A stretch of DNA of 64,000 nucleotides, taken from assembly GCA_945895375.1 (NCBI GenBank), contig CAMDEE010000006.1, positions 42,876 to 106,875 on the forward strand, written 5' to 3'. Each line of letters starts with the position of its first letter. Position 1 is the stretch's first letter. The translations under genes and the position numbers were made by a program. Shown here one piece after another: positions 1-7,911 of this stretch. The notes under the pieces are model-generated. The model had not been told where the DNA came from, did no database searches, and worked only from the letters and a program-made list of their open reading frames with translations. The DNA comes from Auritidibacter sp. Marseille-P8566 (GTDB lineage: Bacteria; Actinomycetota; Actinomycetes; Actinomycetales; Microbacteriaceae).

Positions 1-502
1 CACCGAAGGTTTCCTTCACATAGTCAGCTAGAAGAGGAAGTGCCCAAAGGTGATCCACTGGGCCATCGAAGAAACCTTGAATCTGTGGTGAGTGAAGATC
101 AACAGACATCAGACGGTCTGCTCCAGCTGCTTTGTATAGGTCAGCTACTAGACGAGCAGAGATAGGCTCACGTCCCTTGTGCTTCTTGTCCTGTCTTGCG
201 TACGGGAAGAAAGGTGAAACAACTGTAATTCTCTTAGCGCTTGCTCTCTTTAGAGCATCAATCATGATTAGTTGTTCCATCAACTGGTCGTTGATAGGAG
301 CTGAGTGAGACTGGATTACGAAAGCATCAACACCACGTACGCTCTCATCGAAGCGAACAAAGATTTCACCATTAGCAAAGTCATACGCAGTAGTTGGCAC
401 GATAGGAGTGTCAAGTAGAGTCGCAATCTCTTGAGCTAGCTCAGGATGTGCTCTTCCAGTTGCAAGAAGTAAACGCTTTTCTCCAGTTGCTTTCTTCGGC
501 AT
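1..502 (-). CDS. prs: Ribose-phosphate pyrophosphokinase, N-terminal part (cut by window edge)
   Basis: Makes PRPP from ribose 5-phosphate and ATP for nucleotide, histidine and tryptophan synthesis. Reading the minus strand from the ATG at 502 gives MPKKATGEKRLLLATGRAHP, then FANGE, a FFPYARQDKK stretch (the flexible ATP-binding region) and SVDLHSPQIQGFF, all typical of class I PRPP synthetase. About 167 residues are present; the C-terminal half with the PRPP loop lies beyond base 1. It follows glmU by 19 nt, the usual glmU-prs order, and is preceded by a purine-rich AGGAAACGAGAG. Only the truncation by the window is odd. Confidence 0.95.
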   Translation of the reverse strand, partial: MPKKATGEKRLLLATGRAHPELAQEIATLLDTPIVPTTAYDFANGEIFVRFDESVRGVDAFVIQSHSAPINDQLMEQLIMIDALKRASAKRITVVSPFFPYARQDKKHKGREPISARLVADLYKAAGADRLMSVDLHSPQIQGFFDGPVDHLWALPLLADYVKETFG

Positions 503-521
503 TGCTACTCTCGTTTCCTAG

Positions 522-1946
522 TTACTCGGTTGCTTTGTTAGCAGCATCTGCTGATGCTGTATTTGGTCTATTTGCTATTACCCACCCTGCAAGATTACGT
601 TGTGGAGCAACGCTCATTGCTAGCGAGCCTGATTCAACATCTTTTCTTACTACTGTTCCGGCTGCTGTGTAGGAACCGTCAGCAATGGTGACAGGAGCCA
701 CGAATACGTTGTGTGAGCCAGATCTAACATGTGAGCCAATGACTGTGTGATGTTTATTGACACCATCGTAGTTAGCGAAGATGGTTCCTGCTCCGATATT
801 GGTGTGCTCACCGATGGTGGCATCGCCTACATAGCTCAAGTGAGGAACCTTAGAGCCAACACCTATAACAGCGTTCTTAGTTTCAACAAAGGTACCGATC
901 TTGCCACCAGCACCTAGGTGTGTGCCTGGTCTTAGATAACTGAAGGGGCCAACAGTTGCCTCGTCGTCAATTACTGATCCAGCTATCTGCGATTTAGTAA
1001 TGCTTACGTTTGAACCAACCTGAGTATCGGTAATTACTACCTCAGGCCCAATAGTTGAACCGCTACCAATTCTTGTAATTCCCTTTAAGTGAGTACCAGG
1101 TAGCAGAGTGACATCTTCAGCTAATGCAGCTGTGATATCAATAAAGGTTGTTTCTGGGTGAGTGATAGTCACACCAGCAAGCATCCAGCCCTGACAGATC
1201 CTTCTGTTTAGTTCAGCGCTAACTTCTTGTAACTGGACTCTGTTGTTTACTCCAGCTACTAGCCAGTTATCAGACACCTCAAGAGCCTGAACTTCGCTGC
1301 CTGACTTAAGAATCTCAACAGCAGCATCGGTAAGGTATTTCTCCCCTGCTGCATTATGTGAACCAATAGCTACTAGAGCACTCTTCAGTAGCTTGAAGTC
1401 AAAGACATAAACACCAGCGTTGACTTCAGTGATTTCACGCTCTTCTTCAGTTGCATCACGTTCTTCAACGATTGATCTGAATGAGCCTGAGTCATCTCTA
1501 ACGATGCGACCGTAACCGGTTGGGTTATCAAATGTTGCAGAAAGAAGTGTTGCACCTGCACCAGTTGAAAGATGAACATCAATCATTGATTCAATGGTTT
1601 GAACATCAAGTAGTGGAACATCTCCACTGGTTACAACTACTGCTCCAGAGAAATCTTCAGGGAAAGCATTTATTGCACACTCAACAGCACGACCAGTGCC
1701 TGGAATCTCATCCTGGTGAACAATGTGTGCCTGTGGGTAGAAAGCATTGATGTATGCCTCTAGCTTGTCTTTTTCATGTCTAATGACTGGGACTACTCTT
1801 TGAGCACCAAGTGCAGTTGCTGTAGCAAGAGCATGACCCAACATAGGTAGGCCAGCTATTTCATGAAGAACTTTAGGAGTTGATGAGCGCATTCTGGTGC
1901 CTTCACCAGCGGCTAGCACGATTACGGCTAAGTGCTGCTCGCTCAT
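522..1946 (-). CDS. glmU: Bifunctional UDP-N-acetylglucosamine pyrophosphorylase / glucosamine-1-phosphate acetyltransferase
   Basis: Performs the last two steps to UDP-GlcNAc, the precursor of peptidoglycan, in the cytoplasm. The N-terminal nucleotidyltransferase begins VIVLAAGEGTRMRSSTPKVL (residues about 8-27, the sugar-nucleotide GxGTRM signature), with TSGDVPLL near residue 105. The C-terminal half has left-handed beta-helix hexapeptide repeats and the acetyltransferase motif SYLRPGTHLG and NYDGVNKHHT. Length 474 is normal. A strong AAAGGAGG lies just before the ATG. It sits downstream of tRNA-Gln and upstream of prs and is probably co-transcribed with prs. Confidence 0.97.
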   Translation of the reverse strand: MSEQHLAVIVLAAGEGTRMRSSTPKVLHEIAGLPMLGHALATATALGAQRVVPVIRHEKDKLEAYINAFYPQAHIVHQDEIPGTGRAVECAINAFPEDFSGAVVVTSGDVPLLDVQTIESMIDVHLSTGAGATLLSATFDNPTGYGRIVRDDSGSFRSIVEERDATEEEREITEVNAGVYVFDFKLLKSALVAIGSHNAAGEKYLTDAAVEILKSGSEVQALEVSDNWLVAGVNNRVQLQEVSAELNRRICQGWMLAGVTITHPETTFIDITAALAEDVTLLPGTHLKGITRIGSGSTIGPEVVITDTQVGSNVSITKSQIAGSVIDDEATVGPFSYLRPGTHLGAGGKIGTFVETKNAVIGVGSKVPHLSYVGDATIGEHTNIGAGTIFANYDGVNKHHTVIGSHVRSGSHNVFVAPVTIADGSYTAAGTVVRKDVESGSLAMSVAPQRNLAGWVIANRPNTASADAANKATE

Positions 1947-1971
1947 CTAACCTCCTTTATGTGCTTTGTTG

Positions 1972-2043
1972 CTGCTCCCCCAGGATTCGAACCTGGACCG
2001 AACACCTCCAAAGGGTGCCGTGCTGCCGTTACACTAGGGAGCA
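1972..2043 (-). tRNA. tRNA-Gln (anticodon TTG)
   Basis: A full cloverleaf can be drawn on the minus strand: acceptor TGCTCCC pairs with GGGAGCA, the anticodon stem GCACC/GGTGT encloses CTTTGGA, and the T-arm holds TTCGAAT. Anticodon TTG reads Gln codons. The U1-A72 pair and discriminator G are usual for tRNA-Gln. The 3' CCA is not encoded. It sits between ispE and glmU. Confidence 0.96.
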
Positions 2044-2109
2044 TTGTGAACCGCCAGGGCGATTGACACATGCTTATTCTGTCAGAAGATAGAGCTCTTT
2101 ATTCTTTAG

Positions 2110-3033
2110 TTAGCTATCTAGTCTGGATCCTTGAGCCCCACCCTTAGCCGTCAAGGCAACAAAGCCCTGATCAACCAATACCTTAGACACCTCTATAGCC
2201 TTAGCCTCAGAGTCAAATAGGGCTGCAATGGTTGGCCCAGATCCAGAGACCATAGCCCTAGTTGCCCCTAGTTCTTGAAGCTGGCTCACTAGTTCACTTA
2301 GCGCAGGCATCAAAGAGAAGGCTGCTGGCTCAAGGTCATTACTCATCCTTGAACCTAGTTCCGCAACACTTGAGAGCTTAGAACTGTCACTGAGGTCAGT
2401 GAAGGCACTGTGTTGGCCTATCTCATCAAAGGCAGCATAAACAGTTGGAGTTGAGAGACCTTTACTACTTGCACACAAAACCCAGTTGGTTTCAAACTCT
2501 AAATTGGCAAGTGGTGTGATCTCATCACCGTGACCTGTACCAATAGCCATTCCCCCATAAAGGCAGAACGGAACATCAGAGCCTAGTTCTGCTCCAATCA
2601 CAGCGAGCTGTTCGATAGACAGTCTTGCTGTTCCAAGCTCTTGGTGCATGAACTCATTCATGGCAACCAGCATGGCTGCTGCATCAGCTGAGCCACCTGC
2701 CATACCACCAGCCACTGGAATGCGCTTATGGATATCGATCATTAGATCAGGTGTTGGCATGCCCAGCTTCTCAGCAAACAGAACTGCTGTTTTGTGAACT
2801 AGGTTGCTCTGATCGGTTGGCACGGAGTTTATGTGTGCCTCAGGCAGTGAATCACCGTGAACGTAAATGCTGATGCCAGTACCTGCTTCACCTCTAACCA
2901 GAGTTAGATCCTCACGAAGGTCTAAAGCAAAATACAAAGAGTTGACTGGGTGATAACCATCGTTGGCTAATTGCCCTACCTCAAAAACTAGGTTGACCTT
3001 AGCAGGAGCAGAAGCTCTAATGATTCGGTTCAT
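2110..3033 (-). CDS. ispE: 4-diphosphocytidyl-2-C-methyl-D-erythritol kinase
   Basis: Phosphorylates CDP-methylerythritol in the MEP isoprenoid pathway. It is a GHMP kinase: the opening SAPAKVNLVFEVG, the ATP-binding loop PVAGGMAGGSADAAAML (residues about 107-123) and the C-terminal MVSGSGPTIAALF are the family's three motifs. Length 307 is normal. Its ATG overlaps the stop of the upstream 215-residue gene by 4 nt, so translation is probably coupled. The IspDF fusion for the neighbouring steps is at 40045-41211. Confidence 0.95.
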   Translation of the reverse strand: MNRIIRASAPAKVNLVFEVGQLANDGYHPVNSLYFALDLREDLTLVRGEAGTGISIYVHGDSLPEAHINSVPTDQSNLVHKTAVLFAEKLGMPTPDLMIDIHKRIPVAGGMAGGSADAAAMLVAMNEFMHQELGTARLSIEQLAVIGAELGSDVPFCLYGGMAIGTGHGDEITPLANLEFETNWVLCASSKGLSTPTVYAAFDEIGQHSAFTDLSDSSKLSSVAELGSRMSNDLEPAAFSLMPALSELVSQLQELGATRAMVSGSGPTIAALFDSEAKAIEVSKVLVDQGFVALTAKGGAQGSRLDS

Positions 3034-3677
3034 CGGGATACCTGACTTGCAACCTGATTGAGTAGTGAAGTCCAGAATACAGTTCTGTTCTTAACAGTTG
3101 CTTTACCCTGAATGAATTCATGCTCGACCAAGACATCGCAGTCACTGCCAGCAGTCTGAAAGGTGACAGTTGCTCGCGTCTCATCTTCGAAACTAAGTAC
3201 TAGTCGCTCAGAGTCAACCTGCTTGAGAAAGCGCTTGAAGTCTTCCCCGTAGAGCTTTTCTGAATTGAGGATGCTGAAGGCCCTAGATGCAGACGCTTCT
3301 ATTCTCTGGGAGACTCTCAGCACAGAATCACTACCGGTATTGGTCTTAGGCGCTTCTCGCCACCTCAAATACATCAGTGCTATTGAGTTAGCCCACCACT
3401 TCTGAACCCGATAAGAGTTTTGAAGCCAAGTTGCGATGTCTTTCTGCTTAGATTCACGGTGGGCTGACTGATAGATAATCTCTAGCCAGTCCTCACGCTG
3501 TCTACCGGTATTAGTAAATAGTTGATCTGAACTTAGATCTGCTGTTGCTGGCTTATCTGGAATAAGCATGGCTCGGCGACCAGATTTCTTTACTTCTTCA
3601 CGTTGAGTTGAAGGATGAGATTGGAAGACTGGAAGGTCATCGAAGATGCCGGTGTCTTTGACTTTCTTCTTGAACAT
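3030..3677 (-). CDS. Conserved protein of unknown function with a DUF4287-like segment
   Basis: No certain family assignment. Residues about 60-108 (EDWLEIIYQSAHRESKQK, then IATWL, WWANSIALMYLRWR) resemble DUF4287-like segments in spacing of tryptophans and the WWA motif. Residues about 125-213 look like a partial SRPBCC/AHSA1-type fold (SFEDETRATVTFQ, VEHEF); this is inference. The N-terminal 50 residues are basic and low in structure. No membrane segment or signal peptide is visible. It lies between rsmA (1 nt gap) and ispE (4 nt overlap), so it belongs to the same operon. The start is an ATG after AGGCAGGG. Confidence 0.75.
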   Translation of the reverse strand: MFKKKVKDTGIFDDLPVFQSHPSTQREEVKKSGRRAMLIPDKPATADLSSDQLFTNTGRQREDWLEIIYQSAHRESKQKDIATWLQNSYRVQKWWANSIALMYLRWREAPKTNTGSDSVLRVSQRIEASASRAFSILNSEKLYGEDFKRFLKQVDSERLVLSFEDETRATVTFQTAGSDCDVLVEHEFIQGKATVKNRTVFWTSLLNQVASQVSR

Positions 3678-4517
3678 CTAGCCCTGCCTTGCTTTGGCTA
3701 TAGCAACAAAGTCAAGAATAGTTAGCGCTTCCCCACGTTTAGTTGGCTCAATCCCTGCTCTAACAAGAACCTCTTCAGCATTAGCAGCTGATCCCGCCCA
3801 TTCAGCAAGAGCTTGTCTTAGAGTCTTTCTTCTTTGCGCGAAAGCATTATCGATAACAGCAAAGGTTTCTAGTCTGAGTTCTTCTGAACCAAGGGCAAAC
3901 TCTCTTTTCACAAAGTAAACCAGTGCTGAATCAACATTAGGGACTGGCCAGAAAATGTTTCTACCGATGTTGCCAGCAAGATTGGCATTGGCATACCAAG
4001 CAAGCTTTGCTGAAGGAACACCATAAACCTTTGAACCTGGAACTGCTGCAAGTCGATGAGCAACTTCAGCTTGAACTAGAACAAGACCTGAGTGAATGGA
4101 TGGGAACTGTTCTAGAAAGTGCAGTAACACTGGAACTGAGATGTTGTATGGCAGGTTAGCAACCAGGGCATCTGGAGCTAACGGTAGTTCAGTAACCTTT
4201 AGAGCATCGGCTGAAACTAGATGAAAGGATTTGCCCTGAGCGCGCTTTTGTACTGTCTGTTCAATAGCAGCCGCCATCTTGTTATCAATCTCAACTGCAA
4301 TAACGCTTTTGGCTTGCTCTAGAAGACCAAGTGTTAGTGAACCTAAACCAGGACCAATTTCCACTACTGTTTCAGATCCATCAAGCTTTGCTGCCTGAAC
4401 AATTCTTCTAATGGTGTTCGGGTCAGTTACGAAGTTCTGACCTAGCTTCTTAGTCGGAACTACTCCTAGCGACTGAGCCAGGGCTCTGATGTCTGCTGCT
4501 CCTAGTAACTCAACCAT
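3678..4517 (-). CDS. rsmA: 16S rRNA (adenine1518-N6/adenine1519-N6)-dimethyltransferase
   Basis: Dimethylates the two adjacent adenines in the 3' terminal hairpin of 16S rRNA (KsgA). Motifs in order: KKLGQNFVTDPN near residue 23, SAM motif I VVEIGPGLGSLT near residue 51, VSADAL, the catalytic NLPYNIS motif, and the C-terminal FAQRRKTLRQAL. Length 279 fits. An AGAGGG precedes the ATG. It overlaps the end of tatD by 8 nt; tatD-rsmA-ispE is a standard actinobacterial order. Confidence 0.96.
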   Translation of the reverse strand: MVELLGAADIRALAQSLGVVPTKKLGQNFVTDPNTIRRIVQAAKLDGSETVVEIGPGLGSLTLGLLEQAKSVIAVEIDNKMAAAIEQTVQKRAQGKSFHLVSADALKVTELPLAPDALVANLPYNISVPVLLHFLEQFPSIHSGLVLVQAEVAHRLAAVPGSKVYGVPSAKLAWYANANLAGNIGRNIFWPVPNVDSALVYFVKREFALGSEELRLETFAVIDNAFAQRRKTLRQALAEWAGSAANAEEVLVRAGIEPTKRGEALTILDFVAIAKARQG

Positions 4518-5439
4518 TTAGACCCTCTGCCCATGAGCCATAGACGTTCTCGGTGTTCTTGGTTATCTGGGTAGCAAGGTCATTGACACTAACATCTCTT
4601 ACCTTGGCCATAGCCCGAAGGGTTATGCCAATTAGATAAGGAGAGTTAGGTCTTCCTCTAAGTGGTTCTGGGGTTAGGAACGGTGCATCTGTTTCAATCA
4701 AGATAAGTTCTGGTGGCAGCAGTTCAAGAGCAGCTCTTAGTTCTTCATTCTTTTTGAAGGTAACTGTTCCAGCAAAGGATGCGTACCAGCCATTATCAAT
4801 AAGTATCTGGGCCAGTTCTCTATCACCACTGAAACAGTGAAACACAGTTCGATCAGGAGCTCCAACTCTAAGCAGAGTCTCAACAACATCAGCATGAGCA
4901 TCACGGTCATGGATCTGCATAGCGATGTTGTTCTCTTTAGCTATTTGAATGTGTTCTTCAAAACTGTGCTGCTGTAAGAACTGGAACTCTTCTGAGGTTC
5001 TGAAGTAATCAAGTCCCGTTTCACCAATTGCTCGAACCCTAGGTTCTTTGGCTAATGTTGCTATTTCAGAAATAGCAACATCTAGTTCTTTGATGTTTGG
5101 ATACTCAGCAGCAACGTTTGGATGAAGTGCTACCGCTGCCAGCAGTCTTGGTTCTATTGCTGCAGTTCTTGCTGACCATTTAGATGTTTCGACTGAACCA
5201 CCAACTTGAACTGCTCCAAGAATTCCTGCTTGATCAGAGAGTTCAAGATGTTCACGATAATCCATCGGGTTTTCACCATCAGCTATTTCTAGGTGAGTGT
5301 GATTATCGTAGGTGCCAACTTCAAGTGGTTCTGGAACATCTGGGTAACTTAGATCTCTTGATGAGCCATCTTCTGCTTTGCGATGTCTAACCCGAATATA
5401 GTTTTCGCTAGGTAGGTCTTGGTTTGGCTCTGTGCCCAT
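4510..5439 (-). CDS. tatD: TatD-family metal-dependent 3'-5' exodeoxyribonuclease
   Basis: Metal-dependent hydrolase of the TatD family, likely acting on DNA ends. Metal ligands are visible in order: DNHTHLEI (HxH), GETGLDYFR (Glu), HDRDAH, HCFSG and ETDAP. The frame stays open further upstream, but the ATG at 5439, 4 nt after the metG stop, gives the sensible start (MGTEPNQDLP); the further-upstream start would lie deep inside metG. About 45 residues precede the barrel, normal for actinobacterial members. No clear Shine-Dalgarno is seen; coupling to metG is likely. Confidence 0.93.
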   Translation of the reverse strand: MGTEPNQDLPSENYIRVRHRKAEDGSSRDLSYPDVPEPLEVGTYDNHTHLEIADGENPMDYREHLELSDQAGILGAVQVGGSVETSKWSARTAAIEPRLLAAVALHPNVAAEYPNIKELDVAISEIATLAKEPRVRAIGETGLDYFRTSEEFQFLQQHSFEEHIQIAKENNIAMQIHDRDAHADVVETLLRVGAPDRTVFHCFSGDRELAQILIDNGWYASFAGTVTFKKNEELRAALELLPPELILIETDAPFLTPEPLRGRPNSPYLIGITLRAMAKVRDVSVNDLATQITKNTENVYGSWAEGLNG

Positions 5440-5443
5440 GAGG

Positions 5444-7042
5444 TTAGTTAGCTGTTTCTGCTTCAATGCGAGGGAAAAGAACATCAAGTTCTGAAACAGC
5501 AATACCTGGAAGTAATTGACCCCAGTTGCCCGCTTCACTCAGTGGCTGATCTGCTAGTTCTCCTAGCTTGCCTTCAGTTAGAGCAGCCCATAGCTTTGCT
5601 GTTGCTTTAGGAATAACAGGTGCAAGCAGAACTGATAGAACTCTCAGGCCTTCTGAGCAGACATACAACACTGTCTCTAGACGAGCCTTGTTGACTTCAT
5701 CTTTAGCCAGTGCCCAAGGCTCTTGAGAGGTGATGTATCCATTGAGTTCATCAACCAGTGTCCAAACGCTGTTGATGGCTTCGTGGATTGCAACTTCATC
5801 CATGGCTTTATCGGCATTTAGAACTGCATCTTCCGCGACCTTAATTACTTGCTTGTCTATCTCTGTGTAATCAGATGGGGTTGGAATAACACCATCGAAG
5901 TATTTTCTAACCATCGCCAGGGTTCTGGAGGCTAGGTTACCGAAGCCGTTTGCTAACTCTGCTTGGTATCTAGCTGATAGGTCTTCCCAGCTAAATGAAC
6001 CATCAGAGCCAAAAGCAATTGCTGACATGAAGTAATAACGGAAAGCATCGCTTCCGAAGATGTCGGTGATCTGGTTTGGTGCAATACCGGTGAGCTTAGA
6101 TTTTGACATCTTCTCGCCACCAACAAGTAACCAACCGTGACCAAAGATCTGCTGAGGTGGTTTGATCTCTGCTGCCATCAACATCGCAGGCCAAATAACT
6201 GCGTGGAATCTAAGAATGTCTTTACCAACAATCTGAACTGTTGCAGGCCAGCGCTTTTCAAACTCTGCCTCATCCTGACCGTAACCGATAGCGGTTATGT
6301 AATTCAGGAGAGCATCGAACCAGACATAGGTGATGTGTGAATCATCCCAAGGGATATCGATTCCCCAGTCGAACTTCTCTTTTGATCTACTGATTGAAAG
6401 ATCTTCTAGGCCTCTTCTCACAAAGGCAACAACTTCATTCTTTGCTGATTCAGGCTGAATGAAGTTTGGGTTTTGCTCGTAGAAATTCAGTAGTGGTTGT
6501 TCAAACTCACTTAGCTTGAAGAAGTAGTTGTTCTCTTCAAGCTGTTCAACCGGCTTTGAGTGAATCGCACAAACATCTTGCCCTTCAAACTCACCTGTTC
6601 CATCAATAAGGTCAGCTTTGTTCTTGTATTCTTCACAACCAACGCAGTAAGCACCTTTGAATGAACCCTGGTAGATGAACCCTGCGTCATAAAGCTTCTG
6701 CATGAACTTCTGCACGTTAACTTCGTGACGCTCTTCGGTTGTTCTAATGAAATCTTGGTTATCGATGTCAATGGTCTCAAGTAGTGGTAACCAAGCATCA
6801 TGGACTAACTTGTCAGTCCAGTCCTTAGGGGAAACCTTGTTAGCAGCTGCTGTTCTTAGAACCTTTTCACCGTGTTCATCGGTACCGGTTAGAAGGAAGC
6901 TGTCTGATCCTCTTTGCCGGTGCCATCTAGCCAATACGTCAGCAGCCACCTCGGTATAGGCATGGCCGATATGAGGAGCATCGTTGACATAGAAGATAGG
7001 GGTCGTTACATAGAACGACTGACCATTTGAGTTTGCTGACAT
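5444..7042 (-). CDS. metG: Methionyl-tRNA synthetase
   Basis: Charges tRNA-Met and initiator tRNA. The HIGH signature (residues 24-27), a zinc-knuckle region with CVGC near residue 125, and the KMSKS loop (GGEKMSKSK, near residue 311) are present, followed by the helical anticodon-binding domain. I start at the ATG at 7042 rather than the longer frame to 7093: the protein then begins MSANSNGQSFYVTTPIFY, as in homologues, and a TAAGAT hexamer sits 7 nt upstream (7050-7055), as for other apparently leaderless genes here. Length 532, no C-terminal EMAP-like domain. Confidence 0.96.
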   Translation of the reverse strand: MSANSNGQSFYVTTPIFYVNDAPHIGHAYTEVAADVLARWHRQRGSDSFLLTGTDEHGEKVLRTAAANKVSPKDWTDKLVHDAWLPLLETIDIDNQDFIRTTEERHEVNVQKFMQKLYDAGFIYQGSFKGAYCVGCEEYKNKADLIDGTGEFEGQDVCAIHSKPVEQLEENNYFFKLSEFEQPLLNFYEQNPNFIQPESAKNEVVAFVRRGLEDLSISRSKEKFDWGIDIPWDDSHITYVWFDALLNYITAIGYGQDEAEFEKRWPATVQIVGKDILRFHAVIWPAMLMAAEIKPPQQIFGHGWLLVGGEKMSKSKLTGIAPNQITDIFGSDAFRYYFMSAIAFGSDGSFSWEDLSARYQAELANGFGNLASRTLAMVRKYFDGVIPTPSDYTEIDKQVIKVAEDAVLNADKAMDEVAIHEAINSVWTLVDELNGYITSQEPWALAKDEVNKARLETVLYVCSEGLRVLSVLLAPVIPKATAKLWAALTEGKLGELADQPLSEAGNWGQLLPGIAVSELDVLFPRIEAETAN

Positions 7043-7049
7043 TAGTTCA

Positions 7050-7055
7050 ATCTTA
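7050..7055 (-). promoter_or_regulatory. -10-like hexamer for metG
   Basis: TAAGAT on the minus strand, 7 nt before the metG ATG. It overlaps the 3' end of rsmI, so metG may have its own leaderless transcript. Confidence 0.45.
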
Positions 7056-7883
7056 ACTGTCCCTGGAATCAAGCACCTGTTGATACAGATCACTTTTGCT
7101 CAAAGAGTGCTTATCAGCAACCTTTGCAACCGACAGTTTCAGAGATAACCCTTCAGATCTTCCCTGTTCAACCTCAGCTAATAGGTCTTCTAATGAGGCA
7201 GAAGTCGTGGTTGCTTCAGTGTTACCTGCAATAACCAGCACTAGCTCGCCCTTGGTTGGATTAGCACTCCATACCAATATTTCAGGCAGTGTTCCTCTAA
7301 TGGTCTGCTCAAACTTCTTGGTGAGTTCCCTAGAAACACTAGCCTGCCGTGTTTCACCAAAGACACTTAGGGCATCCTTTAGGGAATCATCGATACGGTG
7401 CGGAGATTCGAAGAACACCATGGTTCTAGTCTCCAAAAGCAAAGACTGGAACAGTTTCTTACGCTCACCTGATTTGCGAGGTAGGAAGCCTTCAAAGCTA
7501 AACCTGTCGGTTGGTAATCCTGATACAGCTAGTGCCGATAGCACTGCTGATGGGCCAGGAATGATGGTCACATCTATTCCAGCTTCTATCGCTGCTCTAA
7601 CTAGAACAAAGCCAGGATCTGAAACTGTTGGCATACCGGCATCGCTAACCACCAAGACATCTTCGGTGGCTGCAATCTCAAGTAATTGAGAAACTCTCTC
7701 AGCCTCGTTGTGTTCATGAAGGCTAAAGAGTTTGGCATCTAGTTTGACCCCTAGACCTCTGGCTAGCTTTAGTAGGGTCCTAGTGTCTTCGGCTGCAATG
7801 AACTTAGATGTTCCCAGATGCTCAATCAACCTCGCAGACGCGTCTGAAAGATTACCTATGGGAGTTGCAGCAAGAATGAGCAC
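7053..7883 (-). CDS. rsmI: 16S rRNA (cytidine1402-2'-O)-methyltransferase
   Basis: SAM-dependent methylase of the decoding centre, TP-methylase family. It opens with LILAATPIGNLSDAS, followed by AAEDTRTL, VSDAGMPTVSDPG, a PGPSAVLSALA loop and FEGFLPRKSGER, all hallmarks of RsmI. The frame extends 15 nt further to a TTG at 7898; I prefer the GTG at 7883 because it gives the usual short N-terminus, but this is not certain. Divergent from the mannosyltransferase, an arrangement common in Actinobacteria. Confidence 0.93.
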   Translation of the reverse strand: MLILAATPIGNLSDASARLIEHLGTSKFIAAEDTRTLLKLARGLGVKLDAKLFSLHEHNEAERVSQLLEIAATEDVLVVSDAGMPTVSDPGFVLVRAAIEAGIDVTIIPGPSAVLSALAVSGLPTDRFSFEGFLPRKSGERKKLFQSLLLETRTMVFFESPHRIDDSLKDALSVFGETRQASVSRELTKKFEQTIRGTLPEILVWSANPTKGELVLVIAGNTEATTTSASLEDLLAEVEQGRSEGLSLKLSVAKVADKHSLSKSDLYQQVLDSRDS

Positions 7884-7899
7884 ACTCCATTCTCGCAAC

Positions 7900-7905
7900 T
7901 ACCAT
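7900..7905 (+). promoter_or_regulatory. -10-like hexamer for the mannosyltransferase gene
   Basis: TACCAT ends 6 nt before the GTG at 7912. It supports this GTG as a leaderless start. Confidence 0.45.
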
Positions 7906-7911
7906 TTAGAT

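Noticed and set aside
7732..7911. Longer N-terminus of the mannosyltransferase frame.
   Set aside because: It would overlap rsmI over its start and adds a Ser/Arg-rich sequence unlike the family; the GTG at 7912 has its own -10-like box.
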